Shown here: piece after piece, positions 24,589 through 37,500 of the stretch
How positions within the stretch are numbered: the first letter of the stretch is position 1
Layout of the letters: every line of letters starts with the position of its first letter
Assembly: GCA_001414345.1 (NCBI GenBank)
Contig: LLCB01000069.1
Coordinates: 124,001 to 188,000 of the forward strand
Direction: 5' to 3'
Source: Hymenoscyphus infarciens
Taxonomy: Eukaryota > Ascomycota > Leotiomycetes > Helotiales > Helotiaceae
DNA: 64,000 nt
Notes under the pieces: generated by a model
What the model was told of the DNA's origin: nothing
Seen by the model: the letters and a program-made list of their open reading frames with translations, nothing else
Databases searched by the model: none
Translations under genes and position numbers: made by a program

Positions 24589-24608
24589 ATTAGTGCTTAA
24601 GTCTAGTT

Positions 24609-24800
24609 ATAATAAATTATATAGAGTATATTAAAAGCTAAAGATATTATTATAGTTGAGAATTAATTAGTTTTAAGTTACTTAGATAGCTTATAATTAC
24701 GAAGTACTCTATAAGTAAGCTATAGATAAGCTATAGATAAGATAGTAGTATTAGTTTACTAGCGAATTAATTATAAGCTAGAGAGTTATATATATAAGCG
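24609..24800 (-). repeat. Inner part of left inverted arm flanking the YND1 island
   Basis: Reverse-complementing this segment gives sequence matching 31193-31390 at most positions. Shared phrases include CTAAAGATATTATTATAGTT, TTTTAAGTTACTTAGATAGC and GAGAGTTATATATA. The similarity ends near 24800 and 31193, where unique DNA begins on both sides. Confidence 0.75.
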
Positions 24801-25479
24801 AGCGAATTACGAGTAAGCTACAACGTATGCTATAAGTAACTTGACTTGAAAAAATTCATATTCTATATCTTATGTAAAATTTTAAATCATTTCATTTCAT
24901 TTCAGTCCTAACTATCTACCTCACTTAGTCAATTCTCAATTCGGCGATTCCTATCCCTCTTCAAGAACATCTCTGTACAGCCAATCCTTTCCTTCCATCA
25001 ATCCCCTCATCATTCAATCCCCACACCCCAATTCTCAAAAGTAGAACTCCAGTCAAACAAAGGCCTGGACCAACACCAAAAGAGTATATATATACGCCGA
25101 GCCCTATGCAGCAAAAAGAGTCATGCAAGTGTAGTCCCCACAATCCCACCGCGTGCGTAAATAAATCAAACTCTGACGTGTCATTTCGTCTTTGCCATCC
25201 AAGGAAAGAATCTCTCAATTACATGGGCACCTCAAAAGGTGTGTACCCATGCAGAATTAATAACTAGCTGTACCCATTTTTGAATACGGATCAATGGGTA
25301 GGAAACCGTGTAAAAAAGCGTGTGTTGTATGAATAGGTGAAGGCGAAGAATAGAAAGCCACGAGGCATGTCGGGTGTTTGGATGTCTCGCAGCGTTGAAG
25401 AAAAGGTGACCGAGCTAGGCCGGTGTGTAATGAAAATAATCGGTCGTCCTCGTCGAAGAAAGGTATCCGAGTTTCGAAC
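24801..25479. other. Intergenic, 3' flank of YND1
   Basis: Composition returns to normal from about 24870. The region holds T- and C-rich tracts and a TATATATA run near 25085. An 85-codon frame on the minus strand (24961-25218) has no family features and is probably chance. The last 150 bp are the likely 3' UTR of YND1. Confidence 0.45.
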
Positions 25480-27706
25480 TCACACCTCCTCCAAAGGCGT
25501 CATAAGCGGACTCTGTTTCCGCGTCGGGGAAGTAGCTCTACTCCTCCTTCCCGCACCAAGCATCTGTAGGCTCGGGGCCAGTCTCTCCCTACTCTCTGTT
25601 CTAACGACCAACCCACTTCGATCCATAGCGTTAGGCAGTCCACTACCACTATTCAATCCTAGCCCAACGCCTTGTGGTGGCATGGAATCAAAATAGCTAG
25701 TCGAATTGACAGATTCGAAATGCGTGACATTTAATCGTGGTGTTGCAAGTCCCGAAGCACGTCCAACGCGGGATCCTTCACTGCTATCAGAATGCTCATT
25801 ATCATCAGAGTCCAACTCCCCCAACTCGAATTCGTTGGCTGCTTCGCCATCTTCCAAAACTCGCTCGTAGTTTCCCGAGCTTCGTCCTCCAAAAAACTTG
25901 CCAGCTCCGAAGAAACCACGGCTACCTTTACTCTTCGGGCTTCCAGGACGACGATTGCGGCGTAATTTCGATCCAACGGTTCGGTACAGGCGAAGTCTCC
26001 TCTCTCGTTTCCGGAAAATATAGCCGATGAAGATGAAAAAGAGCATGATGAGCAGGAAAGTAGACGTTGATCGATGGGCCTTTTCCGCTAAATCTTCGGC
26101 AACCTCTGACCAATTGTCATCATCCTCACCGAAAGGCACTGGTTTCGAATTCGATCCAGCTTCCTGAAAGTCGGCAGGTATACCAGCTTCATTGCTTCCA
26201 AATCCAACTGCCAAAGCCTGTGGACTTGCGGGTGGGATTTGTCCTGCTGCGTATAATACCATCTTTCCCAGAGTCCAACTAACCTCCATTCCCTTGATCT
26301 TATCGACAGCCTGAAATGGATCCAAAAACGTCTTATCTTTCGCGTGGCTGGCAATTTCCTTCGTTTTGTTGAATCCGGGAGCATCCCCCTTGTCAATTCC
26401 CAGCCTTGGAACGCCGATGCCATCGTGAAGAACACTAATCAACCAAGCTGACTTGAAGCACAATTCTTGCGCTGTCTTCTCGTTCACCTTCTTTCCCCAT
26501 TTCTTCTCTCCAACTTCACTCTTAAGATCATCCCATTCCGTCGCACAGAATTCCTGGACCAACTTTTGATATTGCACAAAGTTATACGCTTTATCCTTGT
26601 GCGCCATTTCGAATACCTCATGGGTTGTATGCCAATATTCAGAGACACCAACAAAGTGATTCACGTCGAAATCGATGGCGGGGACATGCTGACCATGTAG
26701 TAAACATGGTTGATCTGCACAAGGTGCATCTTTGTCGAGTAAAGGATACGTTTTTGCAGTGCATTCCTTGAATTTTCCAGTTCCTACCAAAAGTGGCTCT
26801 TTGCCATGATTATCTGGAACGGGCTTTCCATCCAAGGTCGTGATCAATCCAGCGGGAAGACATGGATCGGGGGTTTCGTGAGGATTTTCGGTGAACTGTG
26901 ACTCCATGAGTGCCTCCACGTATCTCTCTCTTGCTTGATTAACTCCAAAGCCCAACCAAGTGGTCGTGAATACTTTGTATTCTGTCGACTCGCCATTCAG
27001 CGTGCGCATCCGCAGTAACTTGAGATCATTCGAGTGCTTCTCAGCCTCCGTGCTGTTAGGAGCAAAGGCTATTTGGGCTGAAGCGCCCCCCATGTCGAGA
27101 AATCCATACGTGTGGTGTCCTTTCCCGTGAACATGTTTATCCGGCGCATCGAAGCCGCCTAATAAGTAATTCGCAGCAATCCACCCATATAGCCCTTCTG
27201 TCTCCCCGGGAATCACTTGAATATGTAAATCGCAATCTGGTAACGAGAAATCGGAGTGTGCTTTGGCGTAGGAACAAATCTCATTCAAGAGAGCCGTCTG
27301 CTTCATAGGTTCCAGTAGCCTGACTCCAGCCGTTGCCATCAGAAATATGGGAGTGTCTTTGACCTGATCGGCGGGTACGATATCCAGCGCATGGTCGAGA
27401 AGTTCTTGTAGGTGGTCTGGCCCTACATCTTGAGGATTGTCACCGAACGTCGACACACCTGGCTTGATCTTCTTGGTATAACGCTTCTTCGTTTCTAATT
27501 GTGGCAGACTCTTCAGCTCGTCCGGTTTGGCATCGTGTCGTGCTTTCGCATTGTTGAGCCATTTGTAAACGTGGACTCGAGTTCCTGACGAGCCCGCGTC
27601 CAGGATCACACCCCATCGCCCTGAAGACAGAGAACGTTAGCATTCAACACGATGAGATGGTGGTGAAAAGGGGTTGATGGAGGAATTGCGACGTACATTT
27701 ACCCAT
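25480..27706 (-). CDS. YND1: Golgi apyrase / nucleoside diphosphatase (GDA1-CD39 family), Ynd1-type
   Basis: Hydrolyses nucleoside di- and triphosphates in the Golgi lumen, removing the nucleotide by-products of glycosyltransferases. Exon 1 (27697-27706) supplies MGK and part of W. A 76-bp intron (27621-27696) follows, then exon 2 to the stop at 25480, giving 716 aa. Apyrase conserved regions are visible: ILDAGSSGTRVHVYKW from residue 9, FLMATAGVRLL, GETEGLYGWIAANYLLGG, TYGFLDMGGASAQIAFAP and WLGFGVNQARERY. A single C-terminal membrane segment lies at about residues 521-540 (FLLIMLFFIFIGYIF), followed by a basic, Ser-rich tail of about 175 residues. That layout matches Ynd1 rather than the N-terminally anchored Gda1. 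It is the only clear gene between the two repeat blocks and shows no sign of RIP damage. Confidence 0.93.
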
Positions 27707-28400
27707 GGGTGTGACGGGTGGGAGGTGTTGGACGAGGCTTTGAGCTTCGCAATGGATGTATTTGACGTAATTGGGAGGTTGGAATCCGACGTTAGTTCTT
27801 GGGCGGAAGGGCAGATGGCGAATGCATTGAAGGGATCCAGGTCTGAAGGTTGAAAGCAGAAACGAATGTGTGAAGTCGCTGGGACTTGAGGATGTTAGAG
27901 GGTGAGGTTATATTCGGAGGTGATGTTTGGTGGTTACGAGTAACGAGTGTAGTGTAGTGTAGTGTAGTGTGGTGAATTATTTTGAGGCTGGTGGACGAGC
28001 GAGAGTTTGTTTGTCCAGATGGTGCTCTGCTTGGGATTTCTTTGGTTGCTCGGGCGTGATTGTCCGTCTCCTGGCGGCCTGGCGGAGCACTAGCCAAAAC
28101 GGCCTGGGCTTGGCAGATAAGAAAACCGACTTTGGAGTGGTAGACTAACTCCAACAAGACTAGTCTGGGTTAGTAAGGCTGTCCTGCTTGCATTCAATCC
28201 AAGAACCCCTGAAATGGCATTGTTTAAATCGGACCAATGGGTGAGTTGCGGTCTTTTGGGTTGCATCGCGCTCACAGCAACGTGAGATTTCCCAGCCATT
28301 CACTGGTGGGCGACGACGAGGATGGGGCTGGGGTGAGAAAGAGTGGAGAAAGAGGGGAATCTTTGCTGAGTGGGGGTTAACCCAATTTTGGAACGCTAGT
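27707..28400. promoter_or_regulatory. Upstream region of YND1
   Basis: This is the probable promoter and 5' leader of YND1. It contains a GTGTA-type pentamer run at 27947-27971. Small frames here (27792-28157, 28090-28299) overlap one another without protein-family features. Confidence 0.45.
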
Positions 28401-28411
28401 TGTACCATCAA

Positions 28412-28441
28412 GCAATCAATCAATCAATCAATCAATCAATC
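28412..28441. repeat. CAAT microsatellite
   Basis: About seven uninterrupted CAAT units. Intergenic. Confidence 0.95.
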
Positions 28442-30360
28442 CACGTCATTCCCTAAAGAAGCAGGTACTTGCCTCTGGTTGTTCACTTTATTGTGCTTTA
28501 TTGACAATGGGTAGAGATATCTGCCAGCTTTCAAAAACCATTCCAACGCCAACATCAATAGCAAAGTCACCGTCAAAATCGGCACACCAGCACAATGATT
28601 GGAGCAGGTTATTGGATATGTACAGATAAGATATGTACAGATATGGATACCGTACCGTCTTGGTGATGGCAACATGGTGGCAGACCCCACCCCGTTATTA
28701 CGAGGCCTCTACGGAGCAACACAACCGGATTCGCGAGTGACGACTTCTCACCATCACCATGTTATCATCAACAATCACGAGCTCTGGCCATTCACGTATT
28801 CCAACTGCCAGCATGTAATAATTATTTCGTATCTGAAGAGGCGACCCATCTACCAAAATAGCCTCTATTCTGGGGAATGCCGAGTTGAAATGGCATGTTC
28901 ATCGTTTCCTTCAAACCCGATCCAAGAGTGTCGGATCACAATTCCAAAAATACCCAGCAACTATCCACATAAATTCCTCGGCGGGAGGATCGAAACATTC
29001 ATTCTCCAGCCCATCCTCTCCTCTCCAACCATGGCCCTATAAACCGGTGAAGCTGTTAGTAAAAAAGGAAGAACCTGTCTCGCTCAATCCCACGATCCCT
29101 CCGCTCCCAAGAATCTTATTCCCCTCTCATCAAATGCCACATGCCACGACCTTATCCCAACCTCATGCGAGTGGAGGCTCAGCAGCGAGCCCGCCGCCTT
29201 CAAATCAGATGCGTGACTGCGTCTGACTTTGTGCTGACGACTCCCTTTGTTTCGTCTTGAATTGTTTCCCCGGCAGCCTTCGCTCCGCGAGGCTTTCTTG
29301 ACCCTACGACTCGGGTATACTACTCGGAAACACGACTCGAATTGTTTATACAGCGATCCGGTGCCATTGGAAATGTTTCACGACACGTTGCGATAGATAT
29401 GCACTGATAAGCATCGCTATCGCTTGTGCGCGGTGGCGGTGGTAGCACCCTCTCACAGACTTTAGACGAACTCTTCCGTTCTTAGCCAGACACGCCAACG
29501 GCTGGAAAGAATCTTCCCAGAGTTTAAACTCAGCCCTTTCCTTTTCAAAAGTTCAGACTCATGTTTTAACCAAGCCTCCAAACAACAAAAATAGTTGATC
29601 CAGCGTAGAAGATTTCTTCCAAGAACTCGGGTGGATACATGCTCCATTCCAACTTTTGGCAGCAGATTGAAAATCCCCACAACCAGAGGGAATCTTCACA
29701 TAACATGTTCATGGCCTCACACAAATTATCCCCCTCTATATGATCTTTTCCCTACTTCATACTCATAAACCCAGAACATCCCCAGCTTTATCCCCAGGTT
29801 TATCCGCATACATCCGGGGCCAGTACCGGGTTTTTTTGGTGGTGAAAACAGGGCGCATTGACGATTATTCACTGCCGGTGCATGAACAGAATCGACGTCA
29901 TGCCTTCTCCCCTTTTGAGATATTCCGGGGAAATACATCTTTGAAAACGGGAAAACGGAGTGGGCTTTTTTTCGTTTGTCGCGAGGGGGTATTTGTGTTG
30001 AGAGAGGGGTCACTTGCAAGGTTTTAGCACCACTTGTTTTCTTGGTATTGATTCCGACCTCTTATTATCTTTGCGAGGCAAGACTGATTTGGGTTGTTTG
30101 TATATACAAGTCGGGTCTTTGGATCAGAAATTATGACGAGTGTCTATTGTTTAGATCTGTTGTGAATCTCCTCGCCGAGAGGGGAAATTGTAAAAGGAAA
30201 TTGATCAGGCGGATTTTCAATGATACAAACACATCCAACACCTCGTGGCGCTTCGTTGAAGTGAAGACCTTGTTCTCGAACTACTTGAGCTACTCTCTCC
30301 ATTTTAATGTCTTGTGTACTCTCCTGGTAGCTTTATAACACCGTCTGAACAAATAACTAC
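28442..30360. other. Gene-poor stretch of normal composition
   Basis: Nearly 2 kb without a recognisable gene. Several frames of 70-150 codons occur (for example 28599-29042 plus and 29726-30019 minus). None has a conserved motif, a consistent intron structure or convincing composition, and many overlap antisense. A short direct repeat ATATGTACAGATA lies near 28616-28645. It may contain a long noncoding transcript or old gene remains, but I cannot support either. Confidence 0.5.
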
Positions 30361-30374
30361 ATTAAGATGTCTTT

Positions 30375-30680
30375 GGTACCTAAAGGAGAAGATCGCTTAG
30401 AAAGCTAAGCTTCTAAGCTTCGGGAAGTTGACTAAATCTCTCGAGACCTAGGCAGCTTATGACGAAGTCGTGGCCAAGGACTAGGTTTAGCAAAGGGAAT
30501 TAAAAGGCTTACTAAAAGAGAACGAGGCATTGTAAGAGGCAGAAGAAGGTTTAGTAGACTAGGAAGAAATAGAAGACGAGGACACGAAGCGACTTATAAC
30601 GAGTTTAACAAGGAAAAGTGACCAACTTGAGCCAGCAATTGGACGAGGAGAAAGGCGAGGTGCCTGCTCATGAGGACACT
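30375..30680 (+). pseudogene. Probable pseudogene fragment of a charged coiled-coil protein with RIP-like stops
   Basis: One frame reads as charged helical protein: YDEVVAKD, RELKGLLKENEAL, EAEEGLVD, EEIEDEDTKRLITSLTRKSD. It is broken by about six in-frame stops, all TAG or TAA. TAG/TAA where CAG, CAA or TGG would be expected is the RIP signature. No start, end or family could be identified. It sits between the YND1 island and the right repeat block, so mild mutation leaking from the flanking repeats, or a mutated repeat copy, are both possible. Confidence 0.45.
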
Positions 30681-30699
30681 CTTCAACCAAAGGAGGAGG

Positions 30700-31192
30700 A
30701 TATCAGTTCCTCCCCGTGAATATGATGTCCTTTTACAGTTGATTAATAGGCTGTGTATCGAATTTATATCTTTCCTTTATTTTGATCAAAAACTTTTCAG
30801 CATACCTCCTTGAGAATGAGAGAATATGTCGTGCTTCTTTCCGGTTGCTTCAACGAATTTGTTAATCAGAGGTGTATCATTATCCTCATTCCTTTTGAAC
30901 TCGTAATACAACTCGCACTACTCCTCTGCAATTGCGGGAAGCGGAGTTCTATGAAGTCTATGAAATGTGTCTTCCATGTTTAAAACCCTTTCTTATCTCC
31001 ACCTCCTTCACTTATTAATATCATTAACATTGTCTTCAGAGATTTTAATTAATAAGTAGGTATACTATAAACTATTGCGTACTTAAATTAGTTTTTAAAA
31101 ACTATAAGATAAAAAAACCTATTTGATCTCTAAATAATCGAAGACTAATTAACACGAGAAAGCTGAAACTCTTCTCTATCTTCTTACTTACT
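30700..31192. other. Transition from normal to AT-rich DNA
   Basis: No gene is recognised. Composition falls from about 31020 onward, and TA-rich sequence begins before the inverted arm at 31193. Confidence 0.5.
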
Positions 31193-31494
31193 CGCTTATA
31201 TATAACTCTCTAGCTTATAAAAAATTCACTAGTAAACTTCTACTAGTAGCTTATATATAGCTTATCTACGGCCTACTTGTAGATTACTTCGTAATTATAA
31301 GCTATCTAAGTAACTTAAAACTAATTACTTCTTAACTATAATAATATCTTTAGCATTTTATATACTCTATGTAATTTATTATAACACGGTTCTAATCTTA
31401 TATTTCTAGTTCTAACGCGACTCTAAAATTCTTTATTAACTCTTATAGTAATAGATTTCTATTAATATAAACTAAAAATTAATATTTAATAAAG
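31193..31494 (+). repeat. Right inverted arm: satellite-edge sequence
   Basis: This segment is the inverted counterpart of 24609-24800 plus 17850-17942. It carries the intact, uninterrupted target site with one GTTATAAT (inverted) that is duplicated around the hAT-like element in the left arm. It leads straight into the satellite array. Confidence 0.75.
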
Positions 31495-34400
31495 AATTCT
31501 TATTATTTTTAATTTTTTAATATAAAATTTAAAATTCTTAAATTATACTTATATATATTATAGTTTTAAAAGATTTTAAGTTTAAAATATACTTATTTAG
31601 TTTATATAATACTAGTTCTATAATAATATAAGCTAGAACTTAATATTAGCTTAGTTTAATTTAGGTTTAATATAATTATTCTATTTTTTTTTTTAATATA
31701 AAATTCTAAATTCTTTAATTATACTTATATATATATTAGTTTTAAAAGATTTTATACTTAAAATATACTTCTTAAATTATAATAATACTAAGTTTATAAT
31801 AATATAAGCTAGAACTTAATAATAGCTTATTTTAATTTAGGTTTAATATAATAATACTAATTTTAATATAATATAAGCTAGAACTTAATAATAGCTTATT
31901 TTAATTTAGGTTTAATATAATTATTCTATTTTCTTTAATATAAAGTTTTAAATTCTTAAATTATACTTATATATATTATAGTTTTAAAAGATTTTAACTT
32001 TAAAATCTATTTATTTAATACTTACACTACTAAATTTATAATAATATAAGCTAGAACTTAATAATAGCTTAGTTTACTTTAGGTTTAATATTATTATTCT
32101 ATTTTATATAATATAAAATTCTAAATTCTTAAATTATACTTATATATATTATAGTTTTAAAAGATTTTAAGTTTAAAGTATAGTTGTTTAGTTATAATAA
32201 TACTAATTTTAATATAATATAAGCTAGAACCTAATAACAGCTTAGTTTGATTAAGCTTTTATATAATTATTTTATTATTTTTAATATAAAATTCTAAATT
32301 CTTAAATTATACTTATATATATATAGGTTTTAAAAGCTTTTAAGCTTAAAATATACTTATTTAGTTATAATACTACTAAGTTTATAATAATATAAGCTAG
32401 AACTTAATAATAGCTTAGTTTAATTAACCTTTATTATAATTATTTTATTTTCTTTAATATAAAATTTAAAATTCTTAAATTATACTTATATATATATTAG
32501 TTCTAAAAGATTTTAAGCTTAAAATATAATTATTTAGTTATAATAATACTAAGTTTATAATAATATAAGCTAGAACCTAATAATAGCTTAGTTTAATTTA
32601 AGTTTAATATAATTATTCTATTTTTTTTAATATAAAATTTAAAATTCTTTAATTATACTTAGATAAATAGTAGTTTTAAACGATTTTAAACTTAAAATAT
32701 ACTTCTTTAGTTATAATAATACTAAGTTTAATATAATATAAGCTAGAACTTAATAATAGCTTAGTTTAATTAAGTTTTATAATATTTATTTTATTTTTTT
32801 TAAATTAAAATCTTAAATTCTTAACTTATACTTAGCTATATCCTAGTTTTAAGAGATTTTAAGCTTAAAATATACTTATTTAGTTATAATAATACTAAGT
32901 TTTATATAATATAAGCTAGAACTTAATAATAGCTTAGTTTAATTAAGCTTTTATATAATTATTATACTTTTTTAATATAAAATTTAAACTTCTTTAATTA
33001 TACTTATATATATTATAGTTCTAAAAGATTTTAAGCTTAAAATATACTTCTTTAGTTATAATAATACTAATTCTATAATAATATAAGCTAGAACTTAATA
33101 ATAGCTTAGTTTAATTAAGTTTTAATATAATTATTCTATTTTCTTTAATATAAAATTTAAAATTCTTTAATTATACTTATATATATTATACTTTTAGAAG
33201 ATTATAAGCTTAAAATATACTTATTTAGTTATAATAAAACTAATTCTTTAATAATAAAAACTAGAACCTAATAATAGCTTAGTTTAATTAAGTTTTAATA
33301 TTATTATTCTTTTTTCTTTAATATAAAATTTAAAATTCTTTAATTATACTTATATATATTATACTTTTAGAAGATTTTAAGATTAAAATATACTTATTTA
33401 GTTATAATAATACTAGTTTTATAGTAATATAAGCTAGAACCTAATAATAGCTTAGTTTAATTAAGTTTTAATATTATTATTCTTTTTTCTTTAATATAAA
33501 ATTTAAAATTCTTTAATTATACTTATATATATTAGTTTTAAAAGATTTTAAGCTTAAAATATACTTCTTTAGTTATAATAATACTAATTTATTATAATAT
33601 AAGCTAGAACCTAATAATAGCTTAGTTTAATTATATTTTATAATAATTATTCTATTTTTTTTAATATAAAATTTATAATTCTTGAATTATACTTATATAT
33701 ATTATAGTTTTAAAAGATTTTAAGCTTAAAATATACTTATTTAGTTATAATAATACTAATTCTATAATAATATAAGCTAGAACTTAATAATAGCTTAGTT
33801 TAACTTAAGCTTAATATAATTATTCTACTCTTTTTTAATATAAAATTCTAAATTCTTAAATTATACTTATATATATTATAGTTTTAAAGGATTTTAAGCT
33901 TAAAATATACTTCTTTAGTTATAATAATACTAATTTAATAATAATATAAGCTAGAACTTAATAATAGCTTAGTTTCACTTAAGCTTAATATAATTATTCT
34001 ACTTTTTTTTAATATAAAATTCTAAATTCTTAAATTATACTTATATATATTATATTTTTAAAAGATTTTAAGCTTAAAATATACTTCTTTAGTTATAATA
34101 ATACTAATTTAATAATAATATAAGCTAGAACTTAATAATAGCTTAGTTTAATTTAAGTTTTATAATAATTATTTTATTTTTTATATTATAAAATTCTAAA
34201 TTCTTAAATTATACTTATATATACTATAGTTTTAAGAGATTTTAAGTTTAAAGTATACTTCTTTAGTTATAATAATACTAATTTTATAATAATATAAGCT
34301 AGAACCTAATAATAGCTTAGTTTAAGTAAGCTTTTATATAATTATTATACTTTTTTAATATAAAATTTAAAATTCTTAAATTATACTTATATATATATTA

Positions 34401-34550
34401 GTTTTAAAAGCTATTAAGCTTAAAATATACTTCTTTAGTTATAATAATACTAATTCTATAATAATATAAGCTAGAACCTAATAATAGCTTAGTTTAAATT
34501 AAGTTTAATATAATTATTCTATTTTCTTAAATATAAAATTCTATATATTA
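31495..34550 (+). repeat. Satellite array, about 17-18 monomers of about 173 bp
   Basis: The landmark AGCTAGAAC recurs at 31631, 31807, 31876, 32049, 32222, 32395, 32568, 32741, 32914, 33086, then on to 34469. Spacing is almost always 172-174 bp, with one short unit of 69 bp. Each monomer has AGCTTAGTTTAA, AAATTCTTAAATTATACTTA, a palindrome TTTTAAGCTTAAAA in most copies, and ATAATACTAA. A hairpin pair TAAGCTA/TAGCTTA surrounds the landmark. CA and TG are nearly absent. This is the longest uninterrupted part of the array. Confidence 0.92.
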
Positions 34551-34551
34551 T

Positions 34552-37500
34552 ATAATATCGCGATAATAGTATAGTTAGCGATTTAGTTTTCCTAGTTCTA
34601 CTTATTCTAAATAAGGAATTATACTAGAGCTACTTTTCACTTTATACTCTAGCTATATCGAATCTATTATTATAGATATATTCGTAGACTAGATTATATA
34701 AAATCTAATACTTAAGAAAGAGCTCTTTTTTTATAATAGCTATTTAAATATATATCTATTAAGTCTTCTAATTAAAAGAATAGAAGATAAGAAACTAACG
34801 TTAATATAACTCTATTTTATTTAACTACTTAATCTTAAAATTATAGAAGAGTAACTAGTTTAAGAAGTTTAAGATTCTTATTTATTCTCTTACTAGCTTA
34901 ATATAAAAGTCGAATAGTTTTAATCTCTATAGTCTAGAATCTCTATTAAAAAGATAGTCTTTTATATTAACTAGGAAATTAGAGTAGAGTTAGAGTTATA
35001 TTATATTTCTAACTATCTAAGAGCTTATCTAGCTTATATATCTATTTAATCTTTTTTAATATATACGCTATTAAAAAAAGTATAATATATATATAAAAAA
35101 AAACTTTTTTAGAATTAATAAAGTAACTCTAAAAGCCTTAAAATACGTTTAGACGACTATTAGATAGTCTAGAAAGAGACTAAAATACTCTATAATTATA
35201 CTAAATAATTATAGTAGTAGTAGTAGTAGGAAAAAGAGAGGCTTATAAAGAGCCTCTATTCCCTTCTCTAGAGTACTAGTAACTAATAAAGATAGTATAA
35301 TAAACTAAGAAGAGTAGAGTATAAGAGGATAGAAGAGAGTATTAGACTATATAGACGTAATAGAGAAGAGCTTAATCTAAATAATACTTAACTTAGTAAT
35401 AGAGAAGAGAGATATTAAAGTAATTATTAAAGTAGTAGGAAAAGTACTTAAGTATAAGAGAACTAGGAAAGGAGAGGATAATATAATTATATATAAAATT
35501 CTATAAAAGGAGCTTATTATTATAGTTAAGAGAATAGAAGGAATAAAGAAGCGTAGCCTAATATAAGTAGAGAGAGCTAGAACTAGGGAACTATAGAGAG
35601 AGGTAGTAACTATATTATAAAAGGAATATATAGTACTAACTAAATATACTAGGAAGATTATAGTTTAAATAATAGAGATAGATAAAGAGAAAGATAAGCT
35701 ATTACTAAAGAAGGTAATTAGAGCTATAAATATAAGTAAATATAAGATAAGAGTAATAGTAACTTAAAAGCTCTAGAGTAAGAATATTATTATAAGGTTT
35801 AAAGAAGAGATATAGATAAGATATATATAAGATAATAGCTAAGTAAAGAAGGTATTTAGATAAGAAATAGTAATAGTAGTAAGAACGCTTATAATACTTA
35901 TAAAAAGAGCCCTAGTAAATATACTTAAGAATAAGAGAGAGAGTATACTATAGAGTATCTCTTAAGCCTCTAGTATAAGAATACTAAAGATTATATAATA
36001 AGAAAATAGACGTAGAGAGTATTAGAGATAGAAGAGACTAGCTTAAAAGAACTATATCTTTAAGATAGTAATAATAGAAGAAGTAAGAAGGCTATATATA
36101 AGAGGAATACTATAAGAGGTATAATACTTCTTATATAAAAGATATACTTTAGAGGTAGTAGTATAGAAGTATTATAAGTACTAAAAGTAGAAGTATATAA
36201 TATACTTCTATAAATAAGATAAGAGATATATCTAGTATATATATAAGAGGTATAAAGAGGGTAAGGAAGAGTATCTTAATAAGAAGAACTTAAAAGAATA
36301 TCTAATAAAGTATAAGAATTATAAAAGAGAATACTTAGTATTTATAAAGAAGTACTATATAGAGAAGTAATACTATAAGTAGATAAGAGAACGATATCTT
36401 AATATAATAACTACGTTTATAAACCTATAAAGACTTTTAAAGAAGAGTAAGATAGAGATACTTTACTTATTTACTTTTAGCTAGAAAGAGAGCTTATAAA
36501 GCTTAAAGAAGAGATAGAGATAAAGATCTATACTAAAGAAGCTAATAGATATAAATAAAGTAGGATATATAAATAGTAGTAACTTAACCTAGTTTTAAAG
36601 AAAGCTAAGAAGCTCTCTTAGTATAATAAGAGATCTAACTAGAGAAGAAATAGAAGTAATCTAAACTCTACTTATAAAACTATTATAAGTATAATAGTAT
36701 TATACTAGAATATAAAGAAGATATTAGAAGCTTTTAATATAGCTCTAAATTATAAAGAGAAATATAATATATTAGTAATCTAAGAACTAGTATAGAATAG
36801 TATAAGAGACTCTTCTAGTTACTCTTTAAGCTTAAGATATAATATAATCTAGTTAAATAAGATAGTAGTACTCTTTATATATAAAAGATATTTAAAAGTA
36901 AGCTAGATATATACTATAGATAAGAATTAAGTAAGTATAATAATAAGAGAAAGAGTAGATAAGATAATAGTCTACTTAGTCTATAACTTATAAATAGAGT
37001 AAATACTAATTAAGAATATACTCTAATAAATAAGACTAAGAAGAGTACTTATAATAGATAACCTAAATACTTACTACTCTTTATAAGATATATATAAAAG
37101 ATATAATAAGAATATAGACCTTATTCTTAAACTTACTATACTATAGGTACTAGAGAGAGATATACTTTATAATAAAGCTATATAAAGAAGAGAGAGCTCT
37201 TATAACTCTATAATTAACCTTACCTTCTCTATTAAGAATATAGTAACCTAGTAAAGGTTTTTAGACCTACTAGGATTAGACTATATAGCTTAACTCTTTA
37301 TAATAAAAGTAAGAGAAAGGAGAAAGGTATTATAAGTTTCTAGATTTAGCTAAAGACTAATAGATAAGATCTTAGTTAAAGTAGAAGCCTCTTACTTAGA
37401 AACACTTATAATCTAAAATATATAGGAACTTAAGAAGGTAGTATAAAGACTTATAAAAGACTTTTAAAGAATAGTAATAGCTTTAATACTACTCTAGAAG

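Larger units (their letters stand above)
17943..24608. mobile_element. hAT-like miniature element (about 490 bp) split by a Copia insertion; 8-bp target duplication
   Basis: The ends read TAGACTTAGATACTAAT at 17943 and, inverted, TAGACTTAAGCACTAAT at 24608. The flanks carry GTTATAAT on both sides. An uninterrupted copy of the target exists in inverted orientation at about 31366-31400, where GTTATAAT occurs once. An 8-bp duplication with short inverted ends is the hallmark of hAT transposons. About 476 bp of the element lie left of the Copia insertion and about 20 bp right of it. No transposase is visible, so it is MITE-like. Confidence 0.75.

Noticed and set aside
28599..30338. Several frames of 70-147 codons in the YND1 upstream region
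   Set aside because: Low-complexity or antisense-overlapping and without conserved motifs; I cannot support any as a gene.
31495..34550. CRISPR-like regular repeats
   Set aside because: Repeats are direct, contiguous 173-bp monomers without unique spacers, in a eukaryotic AT-rich block; this is a satellite.
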